Source: Isoetes taiwanensis (Eukaryota; Streptophyta; Lycopodiopsida; Isoetales; Isoetaceae). Taken from it: 64,000 bases of DNA. A program made the position numbers and the translations under genes. Numbering within the stretch: the first letter of the stretch is position 1; each line of letters begins with the position of its first letter. Where the stretch lies: assembly GCA_021234155.1 (NCBI GenBank), contig JAJEKV010000028.1:12910134-12974133 (forward strand). The letters run 5' to 3'. Under the pieces are notes generated by a model. The model was not told where the DNA came from. It saw only the letters and a list, made by a program, of their open reading frames with translations, and did no database searches. This document shows positions 57,484 to 64,000 of the stretch, piece by piece.

Positions 57484-58251
57484 TTATTCAAGGGTCCAGC
57501 AGAATTGTCTTAGAAACATTTTTAATCCATTTTTGTACTCTCTCACATGTAAAATGGACTCATTACATCCTTCCAAGCATTCTTCCAAGCTCCCTACCTT
57601 AAGTCCAAAAGAAGAAACCATATTGATCAAAAAGGTCCCCTCAGCAATCCATTTTGCTGTCAAACTCTCCTGATTTCTTATAATGTCCTTTCTCTGTGAT
57701 AAAATTTCTGTCAGCTGCATCCGCCTCTTTTTGACATGCTCTAGCTCTGTCTCTTTATCCAAAAAGCTAACCTGTATTTCGCTCACCATTTCAGGGTCAT
57801 TTCGGGGATCTGTCTCAGCTTCATTTTCGGGTAATGCTGGTGCATTAACGTGCAATGCAATATTTCCGAGAATGTGCTGCCTGCATTCTTCCAAAACATT
57901 TCCCAGTTCCTGTATGCTGTGTCCTAATTGAGCCTGCAAGCAGGAACCCTGTTCCATAAGCGTAGTCACTTCAGTGATGCAATTTGATACATGTTCTTCC
58001 TGCCTCGCTAAAGCAATCTTCTCTTCTTCCGCTGCTTTACTATAATCCATCAGGAGTTCTTCAATGTTCCTCTCCCTTCTACGTGGAAGCAACCTGCTTT
58101 GCATTCTGCGGGCAGTAAAATCTGATTGCAGCTCCAGAATGACAGGTAAGAGTTCAAGAATGCAAGGTAAATCCAAGAACAAGCAGAACAGAGGGAAAAT
58201 CTGGAGCCGCCGTCGAACCTTGCAGCATTCAGGGAAAGAAACTAGCCACAT
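57484..58251 (-). CDS. Unidentified coiled-coil ORF
   Basis: An open frame of 255 codons ends at 57484. The part downstream of Met50 (58104) looks genuine: a basic start (MQSRLLPRRRERNIEELLMD), a predicted coiled coil (SKAAEEEKIALARQEEHV), then an acidic linker (LPENEAETDPRNDPEMVSEI). A second helical segment (VKKRRMQLTEILSQRKDIIR) and a C-terminal region with NMVSSFGLKVGSLEECLEGC follow. The first 49 codons are Leu/Cys/Phe-rich and probably intron or 5' untranslated sequence. Start 58104 or an upstream exon is more likely. I do not recognise the family. It may be the last exon of a longer protein. Confidence 0.5.
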   Translation of the reverse strand: MWLVSFPECCKVRRRLQIFPLFCLFLDLPCILELLPVILELQSDFTARRMQSRLLPRRRERNIEELLMDYSKAAEEEKIALARQEEHVSNCITEVTTLMEQGSCLQAQLGHSIQELGNVLEECRQHILGNIALHVNAPALPENEAETDPRNDPEMVSEIQVSFLDKETELEHVKKRRMQLTEILSQRKDIIRNQESLTAKWIAEGTFLINMVSSFGLKVGSLEECLEGCNESILHVREYKNGLKMFLRQFCWTLE

Positions 58252-58355
58252 GTCGCAACAGGATTGGACGAGGCAGCAGAATGCAAAGCAGGTTGCTTTT
58301 ACGTTGCGTGGAAACCACTTACATTATATTCTGTGGGAAGAATGCTGAGTAAATG

Positions 58356-58817
58356 TGTTGAATGTTGATAAAATTCTAGAAAAATTGAATGCAAAATCTA
58401 CTAACAATAGTTAAAGAATTGTAGGAACATGACAGCCTGTACATAATATATCCACGTGGAAGCAGATCCGTGTGACCAATGTGGTCACATGCCTGAACCA
58501 CAACTAATCGTAATGGACAAAAATACAGGCCCTTTTTGGAGATCAGTAGGCGGAGTTGTGAGCAGACAGGGACTGATTGGAGCAGATCGAAGACAGGGTC
58601 GGATTGAGCTGATTCGAACCGGTTACTGCAGGAAGCGGATGACCAGGGGCCTAAGCAGGGGGAGTTGATTCGTGAGAAACGCTGCTGCTGTGACAAGTAG
58701 AGTCCGGTGGATTGGGCCAGCCTGTTGGAATCACAGCAGGGTATTTTCGCCCAGGGATGTATGTAATTGCAGGGATTGTCCTACTGATGCTGCTGAAGTG
58801 CATCCTAGAATCTTACA
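58356..58817 (+). repeat. Probable 5' LTR of the copia element
   Basis: The 3' edge is firm (ends ACA one base before the primer site). The 5' edge at TGTTGAATGTTG is the best TG start upstream but cannot be tested without the other LTR. About 462 bp, a usual copia LTR size. Confidence 0.5.
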
Positions 58818-58818
58818 G

Positions 58819-58831
58819 TGGTATCAGAGCC
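58819..58831 (+). promoter_or_regulatory. Primer binding site of the copia element
   Basis: TGGTATCAGAGCC, complementary to initiator tRNA-Met, one base after the inferred LTR end. Confidence 0.9.
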
Positions 58832-58929
58832 ACGCTTCACATGGTCAGGCATGCTGCCTTTGACTATGCTGAAGCTATGAAGAGGTGGATTATGAAAAGG
58901 AAACTTCAAGTAAATTGCTGGAGGAATTC

Positions 58930-60108
58930 CATTGAGAGCTCTCATGTGGTTGGTGCTTGCAATGCACGAGTTGTGAGGACAAATGTTTTTACCATAGATT
59001 CTGGGGCTGAGGTCCGTGGTTTGCTTGCCAAACCTGTTAAAAGGTGTTCAAACAGACACAAAACATGGGATAGTACAGATGGGAAATGGAGCGATTCAAG
59101 AGATTCATGGACGAGGAGACTTGGAATTGAAAAGTGGAGGAAAGAACATCCTCGATTCCGGATGCTCGCTATGCACAGGGTATGTTGTTTAATTTGATTT
59201 GGTTGCCAATCTAGTAGATATTTGGGTATGATCTATTTTTCCATAAGAATGGCCGCAAGTTTATTAAAGATGGTGTTAAGATATTTGATGCTCAAAGGAA
59301 TGGAAATCTGTTGAATTGAGCGTAGATGTTATTAATAAAGTTTCGCTTCGCTCCGGATGATATACATACTTGGCATCCGCGCTTGGCACATGTGAATTAC
59401 AATAGCATTAAGATAGCCAAAAACATAGATTCTTCGGATGGATTGAACTTTGATAGTGAAGAGCATGGCATGTGTGAATCTTGTATGTTGGGGAAGCAAA
59501 GCGGCCGCCTTTTAGAAATAAAGGTAGGCGTGCGAGATGCGTTCTTCGGCCTTGGTGCATTGGATGTATGTGGACCAATGCGGTAGAGCCTTGGTGCAAA
59601 ATATTATTTTGCCACATTTATTGACGATTTCGAAGAGAGCGCACCAAGTGCTACTATCTACGATCCAAGGATCAGGTATTTGATGCTTTTAGGCTTTATA
59701 TTGCAGAAGTAGAAAGAGAGACATCATCTCTTGTAAAATGTCTGAGATCTGACCTTGGAGGTGAGTACAGATCAGGAGAATTTACAAAATTTCGCCAAAT
59801 GCATGGAATTAAAAGACAGTACACGTGCGGTTATACTCCTCAGCAAAATGGTGTAGTCGAACGCAAAAATCGCACCATTATGGATGCGGCTAGGTGCATG
59901 TTAAAGCATGCTGGGCTGCCGAATTACTTGTGGAGTGAAGCGGTGGCGGCTGCTTGCTATGTGCAAAACAGGTTGCCAACCTCTTGCGATCAGGAGGAGG
60001 CGGTTCACGCAAGAAGTTTGGGCGGGGACGCTAAAACAATCTGCGGCGGCGTTTGAGGGTTTTTGGATGCTTGGTGTATATGCTGGTGCCAGAGGAAAAA
60101 AGAAGAAA
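58930..60108 (+). pseudogene. Copia protease / pre-integrase / integrase relic
   Basis: Across several frames: a protease-like TIDSGAE (near 59000), a segment resembling the copia DGVKIFDAQRNG region (about 59265-59310), and the pre-integrase motif with TWHPRLAHVNYNSI...CESCMLGKQ (59355-59510). Then come DVCGPM (about 59565) and an integrase core with LRSDLGGEY and YTPQQNGVVERKNRTIMDAA (59740-59890) and LW.EAV..A.Y..NRLPT. The last piece before the insertion is the EVW.G...FW segment, which normally leads into the reverse transcriptase. Stops and frameshifts throughout. Confidence 0.88.
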
Positions 60109-60802
60109 AAGTCGTATTTAATTAAAGTGGGACTCATTCCATTCCCATTTTTTTTCGGAACCCTGTTAATTTACACAAAAAGAAGCACCCCGACCCAAAA
60201 ACTGGCCATAATTGGAATTTTTGTCTATTAGTGTGCATCCAAGCTTTTCTTCCAGTTTTCTTGGTTTAGCGTGTCGAGAACAAGAACAATGCAACGCAAA
60301 CATGCATTAGACCTATCAAGTTCTAATTGAAAAAGATTCGTAGTTGAACATTTTGGCTCTATTTTCTTAGGTGGGTAGACAATAGATCACAAATTCCAAC
60401 AAAAATTATGCAAATCGTTTACTTAATCACCCAAAAATACTAGTTTTGAGATACCTTATATTTATAAATGGGCTCATTACAATATATATTACAGTGGGTG
60501 AAGACTGTACAGACGATAGAAATCTGTATGAGGAGTTCCTTTATGGGCCACGTGCTTGTATGTCCAACTGATGTCACCAACCTCTTCTCGGCACCTTTCT
60601 TTAATGAACTGATCTTTTCATTGCTCCCAAGCATGTACTATTTGGTCGAGATAAGGACTGCAAGAGACAAAATCAAATTAGTCAAGTGATGCTACATGCA
60701 AAAAAAAAAAAATAAAACACAGTTCTTAGGGCCATTTTTGGAAAATACAGGCATGAGAAAGGCAGCTCAGAGGAAAAAACGCAGGTTTTAGGGGTCAGAA
60801 GG

Positions 60803-61301
60803 CCTTTCTCGACTCGCGAGTCGAGAAAGGCAGCTCAAAGCAAAAAATGCTGGTTTTAGGGGTCAGAAGGCCTTTCTCGACTCGCGAGTCGAGAAAGGTA
60901 GCTCAAAGCGAAAAACGCAGGTTTTATGGGTCAGAAGGCCTTTCTCGACTTCATGAAGTCGAAGAAAGGCAAAATCAAAGCCGTAAACGCGGGTTTTATG
61001 GGTGAGAAGGCCTTTTCGAGCCGCGAAGTCGAGAAAGGCAGCTCAAAGCCATAAACGCAGGTTTTATGGGTCAGAAGGCCTTTCTCGACTCGCGAGTCGA
61101 GAAAGGCACCAAAGCCCAAACGCTAGGGGTTTTATGGGTCAGAAGGCCTTTCTCGACTCGCGAGTCGAGAAAGGCCTTCTGACCCCTAAAACCTGCGTTT
61201 CTGGCTTTGAGCTGCCTTTCTCGACTCGCGAGTCGAGAAAGGCAGCTCAAAGCGAAAAATGCAAGTTTGAGGGCCTTTCTCGACTCGCGAGTCGAAAAAG
61301 G
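60803..61301. repeat. Array of eight 28 bp palindromes with a 68 bp period
   Basis: The core palindrome CCTTTCTCGACTCGCGAG plus its mirror occurs at 60803, 60871, 60939 (variant), 61011 (variant), 61079, 61147, 61215 and 61274. Spacing is almost always 68 bp (one 72, one 59). The linker carries CAGCTCAAAGC, ACGCAGGTTTTA and GGGTCAGAAGG. The variant at 60939 changes the centre to TTCATGAA on both arms, so the palindrome survives. Between the sixth and seventh copies linker orientation flips, making larger palindromes, for example a perfect 50 bp one at 61204-61253. Frames across the array are not genes. Confidence 0.95.
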
Positions 61302-62913
61302 CAACTCAGAGTAAAAAAAGGGCAATTTCAAAGCTCAGAGTCCGAGAAGGTCGAAAATGAATAACCTTCAAACATCCTATGTATTTTCTATGAAAAAATA
61401 CCCTCCCCATAAATTTCCTACGTATTTTCCATAAAAAATAGACCATTAAGCTATATGAAGAGGGGACCATTAAGCTCATATTTAGCTATGTAAAGAGTAA
61501 TGCCTAATGCACATGTAAATAGCAACATATGCACCTATAATGCACATTATAACCTACGAGAGCCTATTAGACCTATGCATTAAATCTATTAATAAGCATT
61601 AGACCTATATATTAATATGTACTTGTCCCCATTTTGTGTCTTGAACCTTCAAAATGGGTTAAACAAGGTGTAAATTATATCATGATCTTATAGAAAGTTA
61701 AATTTTTAACTAAGGTCAACATAAGGTGTAAAATATGATTATATAAGCACACATATAAACACAACCATGCTATCAATTTGCGACAAAAATTCAAATATTT
61801 ACATGGGCGACACTAATAAAATTATAGCCCAATTAATGGTATGTTTATAATATATTAATGTAACCAGCGTTTTTTTCCCATTAACCTTAGAAAAATAACC
61901 AATTAACCTTAGAAAAATAACCCATTGTCCACACTATATCCGTATTTTTTTTTCTTACGTACACTCTATTATTATTCTGCTTTTTTCTCTTAATATTTGG
62001 CTTCTTTTTTCTCCCACCTCTTTAGAAATTTGAAATTGAAAAGGGGGGGAAATTTTCGAAATTTGAAACTAAAAAGGGGGGAGTTTTGGTACATACCTTT
62101 TGAGAAGAAGAAATTTGGTACACTTACGAAATCGTGGCTGGCTATGGTGAACTCTCGAGAACCTGGCTGGCTATGGCGAACTTTCAAGAAAATTTTCTAA
62201 GAACCTCGGCCCAGCCGTTGTTGAAGAGCGCCGTTGTTGAAGCCGCAGTATTGCTTCTCCGGCTCTGTTAATCTCTCCTAGCTTTTAGCAGAGGTATGCC
62301 ATAGCTTTTAGCTTTTTCTTTCGGCAGCATACTCTGTTTCGGGATCAGAAATGCTTAAAATCATGCTTACCACAGCTCCGGCCTTCACAGCTACGCCTCT
62401 GTTTTCACAGCTTCACAGCTACGCCTCTGTTTTCTTTTGAAAGGCACAAACCTAACAGAGTTTTTATGCCTAGCTTGGCGTGTCTGATTGACGGATTAGC
62501 AAATACAGAGTATGCTTGAGCTCATATCATTTATGGTCCCGAAAAGCTCGTATTATTTGCGGGACCTTGAGCTTGTTCTTCAGATCGTTTGCATAATACG
62601 GGCAGTTATCATGCAGAGCCTCCATAATACGAGCTTCAGAACCTACAACTGAGATGAAAAACAGCAGGGATAGAATCAAAGCAAACAGGCGCAGTGCCAT
62701 AGCTTCTTAGCTCATTTTTTAGACGCCCATGCTGCCTTTTATAGTCTTTGATCTGTGAAATTTCTGCAAGAAAGTTGGTTGCTTTTGCTTTCTGAGCCGC
62801 TTTACCTCCCAATCCCACATATAGAAGCAACGAGGATCTGCAATCGGCGCCTAATCCTTTATATAGGTATGTGTAACTTGTGTTTGCAGCAAGGGATCAC
62901 GGATTTACTCTGA

Positions 62914-63030
62914 TTTGAATTGCCGCATCTGCTTATATCTTGAATTGCCGCATCTGCTTATATCTTGAAGAAGGCCGCATCTGCTTATATTTGAATTGCC
63001 GCATCTGCTTATATCTTGAAGAAGGCCATA
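62914..63030. repeat. Tandem 25 bp minisatellite
   Basis: TTGAATTGCCGCATCTGCTT plus ATATC or a close form occurs four times, alternating with TTGAAGAAGGCCGCATCTGC-type units. A fifth CCGCATCTGCTT lies near 63042. Confidence 0.9.
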
Positions 63031-63440
63031 AAAGGCACGAACCGCATCTGCTTCAAAGCCGGCCTGTGCAAATAGAAATTTTGCACCGCTGGAAATATAC
63101 GCTGGCTACTTATAGGGGAAAAATCTTAGGCATCTTGAGCAAACTTGGGCATTTAGCAAATGGAAAAAGGGATACAGTGGTGAATGAATCGCGCCCCTCT
63201 CAGTGGTGAGTGAATCGGGCCCCTCTCCGAATCTACTTTCTGAACCAAGCTTTTTTTCTCGCCTCGCGAGGCGAGTAAAAAAAATTCATTGTAATTATAT
63301 TTAATAATAATAATTTAGATTGTTTAGATTTTATTTAATATTTAGATTATATTTAATAATAATAATTTAGATTATTTAGATTTATTAATAAAGCTATATT
63401 TATTAATACTTATATTTTATTTATTTATTTTATTATTATT

Positions 63441-63765
63441 ATTTTGGAGGGGGTGGGGGACCCTTGCCCCCCTTCGCCCCTCCCTCTCCTCCTTTACCCC
63501 TTTGCTCCCTCCCCATCCCTTCTTCTTTTGCCTCCTCTTCTGCCTCTTTGCTCTCCCTCCCCCTGCCTCCTCTCTCCAGCCCTTCTTCCAATGTATCCCC
63601 TCCCCGTCCTCCTTTGCCCTTTTCTCTCCTCCCTGCCCTTGCCCCTGCCCCTTCTTCCAACTTAGCCCCTTCCCCTCTTCAACCTGTGGCCCCTCCCTCC
63701 TTCTCCTCCTACCCTTCTCCTTATTTAGGTGTGCCCCCTCTCTCTCCCCCTCAACTGAATTTGTC
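63441..63765. repeat. Polypyrimidine (C/T) tract
   Basis: About 325 bp with scarce purines on the plus strand, preceded by a short G run. The Pro/Leu/Ser-rich frames that it opens are low-complexity artefacts. Confidence 0.9.
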
Positions 63766-63829
63766 TCATTTTCAGTCTAAGTCCCAAAATTCGAGATTTG
63801 TCCCACTTTAATTAAATAGGACTTAGAAA

Positions 63830-64000
63830 GCTAGATGACCGGAGCATTTGCACCTTTCTAGTAGGGTATGATGAAGAATCGAACGGGTATAGATTGTATG
63901 ACCCAGCCAGTCGCAAAGTGCATGTTAGCAGGGATGTAGTGTTTGACGAGAAGATATTATACAAAGATAGGAAAATCTTGACAAAGCAAGAGGAAGCAGA
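63830..64000 (+). pseudogene. Copia pol, continuation after the insertion (partial)
   Basis: The frame picks up after the insertion with the linker between integrase and reverse transcriptase: KLDDRS, FLVGYDEESNGYRLYDP and KVHVSRDVVFDEK are recognisable copia landmarks. It runs open to the window edge. Here it is only 57 codons, and the upstream half is frameshifted, so it is scored as part of a dead element. Confidence 0.88.

Larger units (their letters stand above)
60109..63824. mobile_element. 3.7 kb non-coding terminal-inverted-repeat element carrying a palindrome array
   Basis: The ends are 25 bp inverted repeats beginning AAGTC(G/C)TATTTAATTAAAG with one mismatch (60109-60133 and 63800-63824). 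They are flanked by AGAAA on both sides (60104-60108 and 63825-63829). Excising the element with one AGAAA brings the two copia halves back into a single frame, confirming the boundaries. Contents in order: AT-rich left part, eight palindromes at a 68 bp period (60803-61301), AT-rich middle, a 25 bp tandem array (62914-63030), a CTCGCCTCGCGAGGCGAG palindrome (63259-63276), AT repeats and a 325 bp polypyrimidine tract. No transposase was found, so it is non-autonomous. The 5 bp duplication does not fit the common plant superfamilies well. Confidence 0.88.
58356..64000 (+). mobile_element. Ty1/copia retrotransposon, decayed and running off the window
   Basis: A probable 5' LTR (58356-58817), tRNA-Met primer site, a protease-like relic, the gag-pre-integrase zinc motif and an integrase core are all in the copia order. 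The element is then split by the 60109-63824 insertion. Coding sequence resumes at 63830 and continues to the window edge, so the reverse transcriptase and 3' LTR lie outside. Most of gag is missing. Multiple frameshifts show that it is dead. Confidence 0.88.

Noticed and set aside
60803-61301. CRISPR array
   Set aside because: Spacers are near-identical to one another, the repeats are full palindromes, no cas genes are present and the context is a plant transposon.
61002-61364. A 120-codon frame with repeated SRLASRE-like segments
   Set aside because: It is produced by the palindrome array. Every frame and strand gives similar repeats.
63439-63811. Pro-rich frames near the window end
   Set aside because: They are low-complexity readings of the polypyrimidine tract inside the TIR element.

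Overview
This window is nuclear DNA of a land plant with a large, transposon-dense genome. The evidence is plant-type LINEs with a DUF4283-like ORF1, LTR elements primed by initiator tRNA-Met, tRNA-derived SINEs, GT-AG introns and an oxidoreductase of the At4g09670 type. The look (few genes, deeply nested repeats) suits a fern, lycophyte or gymnosperm, but the lineage is inferred, not shown. No bacterial, organellar or CRISPR-like content was seen.

Layout. 1-11 kb: mostly anonymous AT-rich DNA with an (AT)n tract, a decayed Ty3/gypsy reverse-transcriptase relic (about 5.64-5.95 kb) and a minus-strand oxidoreductase pseudogene (7.5-9.3 kb) split by a MITE. 11.1-19.0 kb: a full-length but dead LINE, flanked by target-site duplications and interrupted inside its reverse-transcriptase domain by a 2.2 kb non-coding poly(A) retroposon. 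19-27 kb: a second LINE ORF1 relic, a TTCTAGAA-rich minisatellite, dispersed repeats, two convincing small exons of an unidentified gene and a SINE. 27.2-44.2 kb: one 17 kb LTR retrotransposon with both LTRs, primer binding site, polypurine tract and a 5 bp duplication. It has no surviving gag-pol. A 5.8 kb DNA transposon (broken transposase plus an opposing accessory gene with coiled-coil, zinc-finger-like, AT-hook and HAD-phosphatase segments) sits in its interior. A second copy of the poly(A) retroposon sits in its 3' LTR. 46.4-49.8 kb: a compact gag-only LTR element on the minus strand that has landed in a SINE. 50-55 kb: more SINEs, a pyrimidine-rich element relative, a short tandem array and a long hairpin. 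55.16-56.59 kb: the one intact recognisable host gene, a two-exon, 360-residue Gfo/Idh/MocA oxidoreductase. 57.5-58.3 kb: an unidentified coiled-coil ORF. 58.4 kb to the end: a decayed Ty1/copia element split by a 3.7 kb terminal-inverted-repeat element that carries an array of 28 bp palindromes at a 68 bp period.

Most of the window is a stratigraphy of insertions. Target-site duplications allow several events to be ordered: retroposon into LINE, retroposon into LTR, DNA transposon into LTR element, gag-only element into SINE, and palindrome-bearing element into copia. The host genes are the oxidoreductase, its inactivated paralogue, the two-exon fragment at 25.4-25.6 kb and possibly the ORF at 57.5 kb.
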